64,000 nt of DNA from the NCBI RefSeq assembly GCF_001544975.2, contig NZ_FCOG02000011.1, forward strand, positions 1 to 64,000. Direction: 5' to 3'. The stretch is from Caballeronia arationis (GTDB lineage Bacteria; Pseudomonadota; Gammaproteobacteria; Burkholderiales; Burkholderiaceae). The first letter of the stretch is position 1. Each line of letters opens with the position of its first letter. A program made the position numbers and the translations under genes. Positions 7,656-16,758 of this stretch are shown piece by piece. Below the pieces are notes generated by a model. It did no database searches. It was given only the letters and a program-made list of their open reading frames with translations, and was not told where the DNA came from.

Positions 7656-10600
7656 TCAAACGATTTCTATTTCCCCGTATCCAAAGCTGGTGGCCCAATG
7701 GGCCCATGCAGGATCGCGACGCTCGGACACCTCCGCGACATTCAGTCCTTCCAAGGCCGCCATCTCCTCCTCAAACTCCTGCTCGACGATCTGCTCGGTC
7801 GCCACCTTGTAGCTGTGTTGCTCAACAGGGGACATGTCTTGCATTGCCTCGGCCGCGATCAACTGCGTGTTCTCGAACCCCAAGATTTCGTCAACCTGCT
7901 CCCGGCTCCAGTGCATGATGTCGATCGTGCGGCTGGAGATGTTCGGCTCCTCGCCCGTGTCGAGGACGATGTCGTACACGTAGACGTCCTCGTCCTGACC
8001 GAGACGCTTGCAGCGGGCCACGGCCTGGTCGTACTCAAATGAGCGGAACGGCGAATTGAACATGACCATCGTGTTGGCCATGACGAGCGGCACGGCCGAC
8101 GAAAGCGATTGATACGTCGCAATCATCGGATTCGCGTCTTCGTTCTTGCCGAACTCCGTGACCATCTGGGCGAGTTCGTTGTTCGTCTCGCCATAGACAC
8201 GCAGCGGACCGTATCCACGCTGCTTCAGGTAGTCCGCGGCCGCATCGACCGCCGTCACATAGCTCGTGAACATCAGCGTCTTCTTGAGGCCCGTGTCGAT
8301 TTTCTGCTCGAGTCCCATGTACGGGATCATGTCGATCACACACTGCGCCCGCTTCCGCCCAAGGATCCGGCCGAGCGCCTCACCCTGCACTTTCAGCTTG
8401 TGGTACTTGACGACCGACTTCGATGTCTTGAAGTCCCCCTTCAGGTCCTTTGGCAGGGCCGGGATGATGACCTTCTTCTCGTAGTTGTTGCAGTAGGTCG
8501 CCGCATCCTTCATCAGAGACGGGTCATAGCCCTTGCGGATCAGCTTGATGTTCTTCTCGTACGTCTTGAAGGCATCCTTCTGCTCGGACGTCACCAGCGT
8601 CTTGTAGAAGTAGCTGAGCGCATTCTCGAACATGCGCTCATACATCCGCATGTTGCTCGTATAGTGCTTGATGCGTTCGTCGATGAAAGAGCGCATCTCG
8701 CTGCGAATCGACGCGAGCGTGTACTGGTCGCCGTTCGGGATCTTGATCTTGGATTCCGGGTGATGCACGGAGATCTTCACCACGTTGTTGCTGTCGACCT
8801 TGTAGGTGACCTTGCCCAGCCGGTGCGAGAGAATGTCGTTCGCACGAGCGCTCGCCTTGCCGTAGATCGCCCGGAAGCGTGCCTGAGCGTCCGGATCGAA
8901 CAACGGGTCGATCGTCCTGAAGAGCGGTGCCATCTCCCCGCCAATCGCCTTCACGGGCGTGCCCGACTCCCACAGCACGAATTGACAGCGAGTGAGCGCG
9001 CACAGATCGATAAAGAGCTGCGTGCGCAGTGCCGACTCTTCGTTCAACCCGTGCGACTCGTCCAGCAGGATGACGGGCTTGTGCCAGCTCTGCGTCTTCG
9101 CGAACTCCATAAACCGCTGGAGTGATTCCGGCGAGTCGTAGTGGACGATGTAGTACTTCTGCTTCGGCTTCGGCGGCGTTCCCATCTTGGAATGCCAGTA
9201 CGGCTGCGGGCGCTTGAACTGCGTGACGATCGTCTCTTCCCAAACCTTTTTCACAGCGCGGCTGGGACAGACGATGATGACGACATCCGCGTGCAGCTGG
9301 AGACCGAGCGCGATCCCCATATAGGTGTTGTGCGTAACGATAAAGTCGTCGGTAACGTACAGGCGCTCCTCGTCCGACACCGCAATGCACTGGGCGGGCT
9401 TCTGGCCAACATATTCGATGCTGTCAATGCGCAGTTTCAGATTCTCGCAGTACTGGTTGCTGTTGTTCAACCGCTCTTTCTTCCGAGGAAGGGTGAAGAG
9501 GTCCTCCGGGTACTTGTGGCGGATGCTGATCGTGAAGCACGTCCGACCATAGTCCTTCTCGCCCCGGTAGGTGAACTGCTTACGCTTGATACGGAGGCTT
9601 GCCATGCCGCCCAGCGAGCGAACCAGATACTGAACAGCCTCCGCAAGATCGAGACTCGTGCTGGTGAAGCTTGCGCCGCCCGTGAGTTCGCTCGTGCCGT
9701 CGGAATCGAGTAGTCCGTTAAGCAGATCGAGACGCTGTTGTCGGTTGCCAAGTAGATATTCATCAGGAACAAACTTCTCGTGCGCGCGCTTCCCTGCCAG
9801 CCCCACCTTCCGGATCTTCACACTTAGCGAGTTAGCTCGCTTACCCTCACCTTCGTACGCACCGTTCAGAGCGAACGACTTCCCATTGTCAATCCATTCA
9901 CCCACCCGCATATCGACATCGAGACGGGACCGTACCTTCTCCCTAATAAACTCTTCGGGCTTCGTAATCACGACACGACCTTTGCCGGAAATGCAGCCGT
10001 CGCCAAGAATCACTCCGAGCAGATAGGGGTCGATAGGCAGGTCCACTGCCGGCCCGTCCTCCGCCTCTATTAGCGGGATGTATGCCCTCATGTCAGCAAA
10101 GGACGTCGACTCCATGATTTCCTTCGTGGTGCGGACGTGCCAGTAGCCTTTCCTACGTTCATGGCGAAGATGGACTTTCCAAAGGTGGTCAGCAGAAGCC
10201 TCAACACTGCGTCCATCACTAAACGTGATGCGGTACATATCGATCGTGCCTTGCGGATAGACGCCGGTAACAGTCGTCACTGTTCCTTTCGGTGTAACGA
10301 CTTCAGTGCCGACGCGCATAGCACCCATGGTCGACCAACCGCCAGGTGTCTTGATAAGCGCGTCGAGGGCTAGGCTCTTCCCGGTACCAGGCCCTGCGCC
10401 GAGCATGGCGCCTCTCAGACCGAAGCGTGGCACCATCTCATTGAACCACGCGAAGAACCCGTCCTGGTGCTCCAGCGGGCTCCATTTGAGCTGGCTGAGC
10501 TGAGACTTATCCAGAATGTCCGGGTGCTTGATGATGGTCGTCTTCATCCACGTGTGTTCGTAGATGCCCTCGACGACCTTCTTCAATGCGCGGATGTTGT

Positions 10601-10844
10601 GCCCTTTCTTCTTCTCGTTGACGATGCGGGTGAACGCATAGACCACGTCGGGCGCGAAGAACCTGTTAAATACAACGTCCGACGGGGTTACCTTGGTGAA
10701 CATGTTGTCCACGATCTTGCTGGTGCCCCACACCTCGAAGATCGTTTTGGCGACCGAGTCGCCGGGCAAACCTGAGACCTTGATTAAATCGCCTGATTCT
10801 TCAACCCGAATGAGACCGATCAGCCGTTGTAGTGCCGAAAACAT
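7656..10844 (-). CDS. SNF2-family helicase/ATPase with an in-frame intein
   Basis: The 1062-residue precursor would splice to about 712 residues. The helicase is split inside its P-loop: GAGPGTGK ends at residue 156 and T507 resumes, restoring GPGTGKT. After the intein come VVIIVCPSRA (motif Ia region), LLDESHGL (Walker B, DESH), WESGTPVKA (motif III), ATYQSLSSA and QAVARCKRLGQ (motifs V and VI), the order of SNF2/SF2 enzymes. Such proteins remodel protein-DNA complexes or drive fork or branch movement in large phages; the exact role here is unknown. It lies downstream of the DnaB-like gene on the same strand, supporting a replication role. Splicing is essential for ATPase activity because the insertion breaks the nucleotide-binding lysine from its threonine. 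Confidence 0.85.
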   Translation of the reverse strand: MFSALQRLIGLIRVEESGDLIKVSGLPGDSVAKTIFEVWGTSKIVDNMFTKVTPSDVVFNRFFAPDVVYAFTRIVNEKKKGHNIRALKKVVEGIYEHTWMKTTIIKHPDILDKSQLSQLKWSPLEHQDGFFAWFNEMVPRFGLRGAMLGAGPGTGKSLALDALIKTPGGWSTMGAMRVGTEVVTPKGTVTTVTGVYPQGTIDMYRITFSDGRSVEASADHLWKVHLRHERRKGYWHVRTTKEIMESTSFADMRAYIPLIEAEDGPAVDLPIDPYLLGVILGDGCISGKGRVVITKPEEFIREKVRSRLDVDMRVGEWIDNGKSFALNGAYEGEGKRANSLSVKIRKVGLAGKRAHEKFVPDEYLLGNRQQRLDLLNGLLDSDGTSELTGGASFTSTSLDLAEAVQYLVRSLGGMASLRIKRKQFTYRGEKDYGRTCFTISIRHKYPEDLFTLPRKKERLNNSNQYCENLKLRIDSIEYVGQKPAQCIAVSDEERLYVTDDFIVTHNTYMGIALGLQLHADVVIIVCPSRAVKKVWEETIVTQFKRPQPYWHSKMGTPPKPKQKYYIVHYDSPESLQRFMEFAKTQSWHKPVILLDESHGLNEESALRTQLFIDLCALTRCQFVLWESGTPVKAIGGEMAPLFRTIDPLFDPDAQARFRAIYGKASARANDILSHRLGKVTYKVDSNNVVKISVHHPESKIKIPNGDQYTLASIRSEMRSFIDERIKHYTSNMRMYERMFENALSYFYKTLVTSEQKDAFKTYEKNIKLIRKGYDPSLMKDAATYCNNYEKKVIIPALPKDLKGDFKTSKSVVKYHKLKVQGEALGRILGRKRAQCVIDMIPYMGLEQKIDTGLKKTLMFTSYVTAVDAAADYLKQRGYGPLRVYGETNNELAQMVTEFGKNEDANPMIATYQSLSSAVPLVMANTMVMFNSPFRSFEYDQAVARCKRLGQDEDVYVYDIVLDTGEEPNISSRTIDIMHWSREQVDEILGFENTQLIAAEAMQDMSPVEQHSYKVATEQIVEQEFEEEMAALEGLNVAEVSERRDPAWAHWATSFGYGEIEIV
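9327..10376 (-). mobile_element. LAGLIDADG intein in the helicase P-loop
   Basis: 350 residues, from S157 to N506 of the precursor. It opens with SLALDALIKTPGGW (block A with Ser at position 1) and ends VTDDFIVTHN followed by extein Thr (blocks F and G: His-Asn, then the +1 nucleophile). SVEASADHLWKV is a block B-like Thr/His region. YLLGVILGDG and LLNGLLDSDG are the two LAGLIDADG motifs with acidic residues retained, so the homing nuclease may be active. Insertion between Lys and Thr of a Walker A loop is a classic intein site. Confidence 0.9.
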
Positions 10845-10869
10845 GGCGTCGTCCTATGATAAAAAAACA

Positions 10870-10926
10870 GACTGCATAAAAGGAATTGCCCAAGGGACCC
10901 CTACAAGTGCTAGGGTTCCCTGGGCT
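10870..10926 (-). terminator. terminator after the DnaB-like gene
   Basis: An imperfect long stem (GCCCAAGGGA...CCTA with TAGGG...CCCTGGGC) lies 36 bases past the stop at 10962. On the minus strand the tail reads CCTTTTATGCAGTC, the family tail with one change. The opposite flank is not conserved, in keeping with a one-directional site between two minus-strand genes. Confidence 0.7.
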
Positions 10927-10961
10927 CATCCCTCAACAACGGAACTGCTTGTTACACAAGA

Positions 10962-12536
10962 TTAGGCGGCCTCGTCGAAGGCCCAGAACGGCGTCTCGTC
11001 ATTTGATCCAATCGGACCACCCCCAACCTTCTTGCGTGTCGTGTCCACGCCATTGACGTCGAACAAGATGCCGAACTTCGAGAACGGCAGCACGCAGAAG
11101 AGATCGCGGTGATCGGTCTGACCGATGATGCGGTGCTTGCCTCGCTGGATCGTGAGGAAGCTTTCGTTGTTACTCTTCTCGATATGGATGAAGATCTCGA
11201 GGTCCACTTCCTGGTCGATCTGTTTACAGCCGCGGTAGTAGCCCTTGCCAACCAGTTCCTTCACAAAGTCGCTCTTGCCGTCGCGGATCATCTGCTTAGC
11301 GTCGGTGGAGAGCTGGTGCGGTGTGACGAAGGCGATCTTGCGCGGCGAGCAGAAGTTACGAACGCGGCGGTAGAGGTCCTGCACGTCAGTGCCGGTCGGT
11401 CCTTGCAGGCAGCCCGTGGTCGGCATCATCGGCAGGTAGTCGACCATGCACATATGGATCTCGTAGCCATCCGCTTCCAGCTCGAGAATCTTGTTGCACA
11501 GATCCTTGTACGTCCACTCCGACGGATTGACGCGCAACATCTTGATCTCGTAACCGTTAACCCGCATGCGCTCCTGCACGTATGCGGCGATCTTCGTGAT
11601 GTAGGCGTCCAGCTCTTCCGGCGACATCGCCTCGAAGTCTTCCTTGGTCTTCTTGACGATCTCGGCTTCGCGGCCATCGAAAGCCATCAGCACTTCGTAC
11701 ATGTATTGAAAGTTCAGCTCGAGATCGTCCTCAAAGGAGATCCGGAGCAAGAGCGGCTTCTTCGTCGCGTCGATCATTTCCGGCTCATTGAAGAGCGCCA
11801 CGCCGATAAACGCGCCGAGGCTGAAGCCCGTCTTGAAGTTGTGCTGCAGTGCGCCGATCACCGTTTGCTGGCCGCGACGAAAACCACCACGCAACATTCG
11901 GTTCACGCCCTGCCAGCCCGTCCTCAAAATCCCACCACCGTTCTCGGTCTTCTGCACTTCGCTGAAGATATGCTTCACTTCGTCGATACGTGACAGATCG
12001 ACCTCGGCGACGATCGCCGGATCCTTCGCGGTTGCATCTACCTGATACGGTTCCAGCTCCGAGCACACCTCAGCCACGAACTGCTTCATATTCGTGACCT
12101 GCGTGCGGTTGAACCGCAGCTTGTTTGACGCCTGGAAGATGATCTCCTGGATCTTCTGCTCGCGGAAATACTCGTTCAAAGACCGACGCAGATTGACCGC
12201 CGTCTTCTTGATCTTGCTTTCCGTCAATTCCCTTTCGATGCCTTCGACGAACGACTCGTAAAGCTTTTCGTCCTCGCCGCAATCCACCTTCAATTGTTGA
12301 AGTATTTCGTTCGGCTCGTACTCGTGATCGAGCGGGGCTTCGCACATTGAGAGCGCGGTCTTCTTCAGAGCAGCGGTTATATCGCGCTCATGATCCAGAC
12401 CGATGGCCAGTTGTGGTTCCTTTATCTCGTTGATGATGCTCCTGACGAGAGCCCCCGAATTCTCATGGGCGCCCGGCAGCTGGCTCTCGCGGAACATGAG
12501 AGTGATGCACTTAACCAGCAGCAGTTTGTGGTTCAT
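10962..12536 (-). CDS. DnaB-like replicative helicase
   Basis: 524 residues. A helical N-terminal region of about 190 residues is followed by a RecA-fold core: GALQHNFKTG at 228-237 is the Walker A loop (Lys235-Thr236), the unusual Asn/Phe-Lys-Thr form I associate with giant-phage DnaB proteins. CMVDYLPMMPTTG resembles Walker B/motif H2, FVTPHQLSTDAKQ the sensor (H3) motif and VDLEIFIHIEKS the following strand. It would unwind DNA at the phage fork as a hexamer. Its start has no strong ribosome-binding site; ATG at residue 14 is an alternative, but the residues before it look like native protein. It shares its strand with the SNF2-like helicase downstream. Confidence 0.75.
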   Translation of the reverse strand: MNHKLLLVKCITLMFRESQLPGAHENSGALVRSIINEIKEPQLAIGLDHERDITAALKKTALSMCEAPLDHEYEPNEILQQLKVDCGEDEKLYESFVEGIERELTESKIKKTAVNLRRSLNEYFREQKIQEIIFQASNKLRFNRTQVTNMKQFVAEVCSELEPYQVDATAKDPAIVAEVDLSRIDEVKHIFSEVQKTENGGGILRTGWQGVNRMLRGGFRRGQQTVIGALQHNFKTGFSLGAFIGVALFNEPEMIDATKKPLLLRISFEDDLELNFQYMYEVLMAFDGREAEIVKKTKEDFEAMSPEELDAYITKIAAYVQERMRVNGYEIKMLRVNPSEWTYKDLCNKILELEADGYEIHMCMVDYLPMMPTTGCLQGPTGTDVQDLYRRVRNFCSPRKIAFVTPHQLSTDAKQMIRDGKSDFVKELVGKGYYRGCKQIDQEVDLEIFIHIEKSNNESFLTIQRGKHRIIGQTDHRDLFCVLPFSKFGILFDVNGVDTTRKKVGGGPIGSNDETPFWAFDEAA

Positions 12537-12564
12537 GTTTGTAAATACTGTGAGAAAGCTTTTT

Positions 12565-12600
12565 CTGGGTCATAGAAAAGACCCAGTGACTTTTTTATTT
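12565..12600 (+). terminator. Rho-independent-type hairpin in a divergent promoter region
   Basis: CTGGGTC/GACCCAG with an 8-base loop, then TGAC and TTTTTTATTT on the plus strand. It lies between the minus-strand DnaB-like start (12536) and the plus-strand gene at 12632. It may block read-through toward the virion genes or act as a leader attenuator. Confidence 0.6.
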
Positions 12601-12631
12601 ACTGGTCCCTCTATTCGCTGGAGCAAACAAA

Positions 12632-13201
12632 GTGTCCAATGCCCGCCCACTCAAGCAGGTGATCCTCATTCCCTATTGGGTGCATGAGACGCTCGCCCGC
12701 AACAAACTGCCGCTGTCGGAGTGCTTGAACTTCGACGCCCTCAAGCCGCTTTCGAGCGTCAATGATCTGGTGTGCTTCTTGGGAATGCAGAAGTACTGCT
12801 CTCAGCTCATGGGAGTCGAGGGCGGCGACTGGAGTTTGCTCTTGCAGTGGGTTTCAAGTGCTCATGGTCAGAACAAGGTGTTCTTCGAGCAAACGATTTG
12901 TCCTCTGGAGCGTTCACTCAACGTCCAGGCGGAATTGCAGGCACGGCTATTTGCGCCGGAGTCGCGCATGCCTCACCACGCAGAACCCTTTTATATCTAT
13001 GACATCACACGCGAAGTCGCGGGTGTCGTGATTAATCCGGGTTTCTTCACGCAAGAGGCCGGCACAGAAGGTTATCAGGCCGCGCTGATCGTGCAGATCC
13101 TAAAGGTATTGTATGCGTACAACGCATATCACGAGGTGGCAGCGACACCTCTGTTCAAGCGTTATCTCGATCTGTTGTCTGCAAAGCAGTTGACGGTTTG
13201 A
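12632..13201 (+). CDS. hypothetical protein
   Basis: 189 residues with a GTG start preceded by GGAGCAAACAAA. No signal, membrane segment or known domain; helical stretches alternate with aromatic ones (HAEPFYIYDITREVAGVV, ILKVLYAYNAYHEVAATP). It sits directly upstream of the major capsid gene with 52 bases between, so a head-assembly role is possible, but only by position. Confidence 0.6.
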   Translation: MSNARPLKQVILIPYWVHETLARNKLPLSECLNFDALKPLSSVNDLVCFLGMQKYCSQLMGVEGGDWSLLLQWVSSAHGQNKVFFEQTICPLERSLNVQAELQARLFAPESRMPHHAEPFYIYDITREVAGVVINPGFFTQEAGTEGYQAALIVQILKVLYAYNAYHEVAATPLFKRYLDLLSAKQLTV

Positions 13202-13253
13202 GGTCAACAAGCCCCAGTAGTCTCTTTTTTAACTGTAACGGTTAGGATCACTC

Positions 13254-15467
13254 ATGACCACTCTGTTCGCAAACAAGAACCGCGGCGGCGTGCAGCCGAT
13301 GACACAACTGGACACCATCGTCCAATCGCTGCGCCATGAACAACACGATCGCGGCGTCGCATTCGCTTCCCCGCAAGTCTCGCGTGCTGCTTTCGCGATG
13401 GAAGGCATCAACGACACGATGCAAAGCGAGCTGAACAGCTCGGTGCAGTCGCTGAACGCCGCTCTCGAGCACATCGTGTCGGAACACGGCCTGCGCGACC
13501 TCACGCAAGCTCAGAAGGACGCAGCGCTGGCAGCAGCGACGCTCTCCGGCGACATCACCGGCGCGCTGCACGCGACCATCAAGCACGATCGCGTCTCGAC
13601 GGAAAGCATGAAGTTCATCGTCCCGCAGGGCGAAGACAAGATGCTCGAGCGCATCAAGCCGGCGCTGGAAGCGTACGACGAGAAGGAAAACAAGAACGCG
13701 GTGGTCTACTCCGTCGCGTACAACATGCAAGCCGCTCGCCAGGATGAATTCGGCGAAGCGTTCTACCCGACCGTCGTCGTGACGCCGGACCAGGTGGGCT
13801 ACACCGTTTCGATCCGCTTGATCGAGGTGTACAACGAAACGAAGCGTCCGATCTCGGGCGCACCGACGGCCAACTTCGGCCGCCGCAACATCGTGCAGGC
13901 TGTCATCGATCCGACGATCCTGCGCAACGACCAGACGAAAATCGTCCCGGTCGTGAACGACGAAGCGACCGCAGCTGGCTATTTCGTGCCGGCAGCAGCT
14001 GTCGCACCGTACAGCGTGATGCTCTCGGACGACACCGCTGTCTCGACCGCACCGCTGGCAATCGGCAAGAAGTTCTCGCTGCTCGGCATCTCGCAAACCG
14101 AAGCGCTGCTCGACACCGGCCTGCTCGACGTCACCGACGCGATCGACACGCAGCTCGCGCTCGACGCCGTGTACGTTCAATTCACGACGGGTGGCGCGAC
14201 GCCGACGACGGAAGTCGTGAAGTTCAACACCCGCCAGCTGCCGCTCGCGACGTTCAACTTCGCGGTGCAGGCGACGTACCGTCAGATGAACCTCCAGTAC
14301 GAGACCCAGTCTCTGCTGATCGGCCCGAACACGGTTCTGGCTGACGGTTCGGCATCGACGATCCTGTCGGCAATCGTGTCGGGTGGGTACGAAGCGCGCA
14401 TTGGTTTCTCGGTGTTCGGCTCGATCAACCTCGAACTCGGCAACACCGAACTGAACGCATCGAGCGTGTCGGTTGCAACGATCAAGAACAACAGCGATGC
14501 GACGCTGGACCTCTCGACGGGCACGGGCGCGACCCTGGCTGCGCTGATCGCGAACGCGAAGGTCATCGGCTACGATCTCGACGCACGTCGTACCAACAGC
14601 AACCGCCGTCAGCGCGGCCAGCTGCTGAACACGAACTTCTACAACCAGGTGTACACGGTGCCGCTGCTGGCTCCGATCACCATTCCGCGTCCGATGCAAA
14701 CGGGCGACTCGAACGATTCGTCGGATCTGGCTGCGCTCATCACCACGACGCGCATTCGTACGTCGAACGCAGCGGTCGACGAGCTGCTCCGCGTGCAAGA
14801 CCTGCTCGCAGAAACGACCAGCGCACTGAACACGTCGGCCACGCCGAACAGCGCGCAAGATACGCCGGAAATCATGGGCGTGTCGCGTTTCGTGGTTCAG
14901 CCGGCTTACATGTACAAGCCGCTGAACATCAGCACGTCGCTCGACTCGCTGTCGGCTCACCAGCGTGCTGCGGACATCCAGGCTACCCTGGTGAACGCAC
15001 TGCGTGACATGGCTTACACCCTGTACGTCCAGTCGGGCTACAAGGCAGCAGCCGATGCACTCGCTGGCGGCGTCGCACCGGTTCCGACCGTGATCATCGG
15101 TACGGATCCGTACATCGCGCGTTACCTGATGGTGACGGGCGACCTGCGTACGCTGGGCGGTCAGTTCGACGTGAAGATCGTGTCGACGCTCAACGAGCGC
15201 ATGTCGGGCAAGATCGTGATGTCGTTCGGCGACTTCTCGGCAGAGCGTGCTGGCGTGCCCAACCCGCTGCACTTCGGCAACATGGCGTGGAAGCCGGAAT
15301 TCACGGTCGTGCTGCCGATGATCCGCAACGGCGCGCAGTCGAAGGAACTGACGGTCCAGCCGTCGTTCCTGCACATCACGAACCTGCCGGTGATGGGCGT
15401 GATCGACGTGACGGGTATCAGCGCGGCTGCGGCTTCGAAGGTGCCGGTCAACTTCCATACCGTCTAA
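13254..15467 (+). CDS. major capsid protein
   Basis: 737 residues, the size and pattern of phiKZ/PaBG-type major capsid proteins. An N-terminal arm of about 117 residues is helical and ends near VSTE (115-117), which fits the S/A/G-x-E cleavage rule of the phiKZ-like prohead protease; AME at 48-50 is a second candidate. The mature part opens with SMKFIVPQGEDKMLERI and contains ARQDEFGEAFYPTVVVTP, which I associate with this capsid family. The codon choice is strongly biased to G/C third positions, more than in its neighbours, as expected of the most highly expressed gene, and it creates a long antisense open frame. It has its own terminator at 15550. Confidence 0.8.
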   Translation: MTTLFANKNRGGVQPMTQLDTIVQSLRHEQHDRGVAFASPQVSRAAFAMEGINDTMQSELNSSVQSLNAALEHIVSEHGLRDLTQAQKDAALAAATLSGDITGALHATIKHDRVSTESMKFIVPQGEDKMLERIKPALEAYDEKENKNAVVYSVAYNMQAARQDEFGEAFYPTVVVTPDQVGYTVSIRLIEVYNETKRPISGAPTANFGRRNIVQAVIDPTILRNDQTKIVPVVNDEATAAGYFVPAAAVAPYSVMLSDDTAVSTAPLAIGKKFSLLGISQTEALLDTGLLDVTDAIDTQLALDAVYVQFTTGGATPTTEVVKFNTRQLPLATFNFAVQATYRQMNLQYETQSLLIGPNTVLADGSASTILSAIVSGGYEARIGFSVFGSINLELGNTELNASSVSVATIKNNSDATLDLSTGTGATLAALIANAKVIGYDLDARRTNSNRRQRGQLLNTNFYNQVYTVPLLAPITIPRPMQTGDSNDSSDLAALITTTRIRTSNAAVDELLRVQDLLAETTSALNTSATPNSAQDTPEIMGVSRFVVQPAYMYKPLNISTSLDSLSAHQRAADIQATLVNALRDMAYTLYVQSGYKAAADALAGGVAPVPTVIIGTDPYIARYLMVTGDLRTLGGQFDVKIVSTLNERMSGKIVMSFGDFSAERAGVPNPLHFGNMAWKPEFTVVLPMIRNGAQSKELTVQPSFLHITNLPVMGVIDVTGISAAAASKVPVNFHTV

Positions 15468-15549
15468 GGACGGGTTGGCGGGTGAGTGACGTAGGTGACT
15501 CGTTTCACTAGGGTCACCACCCGGAGCAGCAAGAAGGTCACTGGGGCTG

Positions 15550-15597
15550 ATGGTCCTCCTGGGTTCTTCGGGACCTGGGAGGACCATTTATGCCGTT
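15550..15597 (+). terminator. terminator of the major capsid gene
   Basis: ATGGTCCTCC pairs with GGAGGACCAT, with extra pairing around a TTCG tetraloop, followed by TTATGCCGTTTG. The left flank is not conserved, so only the plus-strand tail is present, as expected where only plus-strand transcription needs stopping. Confidence 0.8.
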
Positions 15598-16034
15598 TGC
15601 TTTCTTTTCGCTTTCGAAGCGGCCTTACCTTCGGAGAGAACAACGCCTTTTGCGATCGAAGGAGGACTTCGAAGCCTCCCTTATTAATAGAGCCTCGGAG
15701 TTGAAAACGATCCGATTCTAGACCTTTTTAATCAGGACAAGCCGGCTACCGATCTCCTAGTGGAAATCGTTGGCTTCTTCGAAACTACAGTTCACGGGAA
15801 GTTTGAGAATCTCATTAGTACCGGGGGGTAGTGTAGGTGTACGGGGCTGACGCCCCTAATACCCTACTATGACACCTAGCTATGAGAAATCCTGGCAGGT
15901 GGTGACTAAAATATAGGCCGACCGCGGATTAGGTCCCGGCCAAAAAATTGGCGAGAAATTTTCTCTATAGGGGGGTCGCAGGGGGCCAGACTCGAATGGT
16001 AGGCTCACTCTCACACGCACGTTTGGAGAGGGCA
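15598..16034 (+). other. 437-bp gene-free region with several stem-loops (possible structured RNA)
   Basis: No open frame with a credible start. Several pairings occur: AAGCC...ACCGAT with ATCGTTGGCTT (15739-15774), TAGGTGT with ACACCTA (15834-15879) enclosing GGGGC/GCCCC with a TGAC loop, and GGCCGAC with GTCCCGGCC (15917-15942), followed by an A-run. This could be a small RNA, a processed leader for the next gene, or a degraded gene. AT-rich CTAAAATATAGG at 15906 could be a promoter element. Confidence 0.4.
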
Positions 16035-16490
16035 ATGGACCATCTTCTGGAGCAAATCGCAGCAATCATAGCGATCGCAACCGGAGTGGGGATGTTCAAG
16101 CGAGAGCACCTCAGAAACTGGTTCACTCTCGGACGTTTCGTACTCAGCGTGGCAGTCGTGGTTGGGTGTGTGTGGGCATTGGTTATTCTGGCGATCAGCG
16201 GCAACGACATCAGTCATTACACGCGTGCGGACATATTACGTACTGTAATCGCCGCCGTACTTCTGGGTGGCACGGCCTTCCTGACGGTGCGTGATCTATG
16301 GAAGCCAAGGATGCGCACCCCTGAGCAAAGACGCAACCGCAGGGTCTTCTACACCTGGATGCTGCTGTGGGTGATCGGATCCTCGGTGCTGATGCTGGCG
16401 TATTTGAAGTTTGGCGTCTGCGCCGACATTCACAATGCCGAGTCTGAGCCAATGGGCTACTCGCAGTCTTGGTGGTGCCGGCATCTCTAG
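16035..16490 (+). CDS. multi-pass membrane protein
   Basis: 151 residues from the ATG at 16035, chosen for the upstream GGAGAGGGCA; translation before it is not protein-like. Three or four membrane segments: about 5-20 (QIAAIIAIATGVGMF), 35-57 (VLSVAVVVGCVWALVILAIS), 70-90 (VIAAVLLGGTAFLTV) and 110-132 (WMLLWVIGSSVLMLAYL), with basic loops (RTPEQRRNRR) between. Hydrophobicity and size fit a holin-like or inner-membrane phage protein; neither can be shown. It is flanked by terminators on both sides, so it appears to be an isolated transcription unit. Confidence 0.6.
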   Translation: MDHLLEQIAAIIAIATGVGMFKREHLRNWFTLGRFVLSVAVVVGCVWALVILAISGNDISHYTRADILRTVIAAVLLGGTAFLTVRDLWKPRMRTPEQRRNRRVFYTWMLLWVIGSSVLMLAYLKFGVCADIHNAESEPMGYSQSWWCRHL

Positions 16491-16580
16491 CCGTCGTCGA
16501 CACCGCGACTAACCGATGACCGATCTGGCTGCGTAGCTCAGCCTTGGAAAGCCTTCGTAACGGTGGCCTACTCATAGTCT

Positions 16581-16611
16581 GCGACGGCACGGGCCGTCGC
16601 TTTATGCCGTC
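16581..16611 (+). terminator. TTTATGCCGTC-type terminator
   Basis: Perfect 7-base-pair stem GCGACGG/CCGTCGC with a 6-base loop and the tail TTTATGCCGTC, 90 bases after the membrane-protein stop. Only the plus-strand tail is conserved. Confidence 0.8.
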
Positions 16612-16620
16612 TCAATCAAA

Positions 16621-16635
16621 TCTCGGTTACATATT
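16621..16635 (+). promoter_or_regulatory. candidate promoter motif TCTCGGTTACATATTA
   Basis: A near-identical 16-base string occurs at 61005-61020 (one base differs). Both are gene-free: here just after a terminator and 124 bases before a plus-strand gene, there between divergent genes. The ATATTA core recalls AT-rich early promoters of phiKZ-like phages. This is an inference from two copies. Confidence 0.4.
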
Positions 16636-16758
16636 ACCTACCCGACGAAGGAATAAAGGAGTTTTAGTTTCAATCGAATTTGGGCGGGAGGAAATACGGA
16701 GACGCGGCAAGCAACGCGATTAACCAATCGCGAGAAATAAAGCAATGGGATTTTCTCT

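Noticed and set aside
13248-15587. A 779-residue open frame on the minus strand across the capsid gene
   Set aside because: It is a shadow: its composition is Arg/His/Val-rich, it has no start signal, and it arises from G/C third-position bias of the capsid gene, which is a clear family match on the plus strand.
16530-16590. A tRNA-like string (CTGCGTAGCTCAGCC...)
   Set aside because: A D-arm-like segment is present, but there is no acceptor-stem pairing, no clear anticodon stem and no T-arm GGTTCGAATCC, so it was not called as a tRNA.
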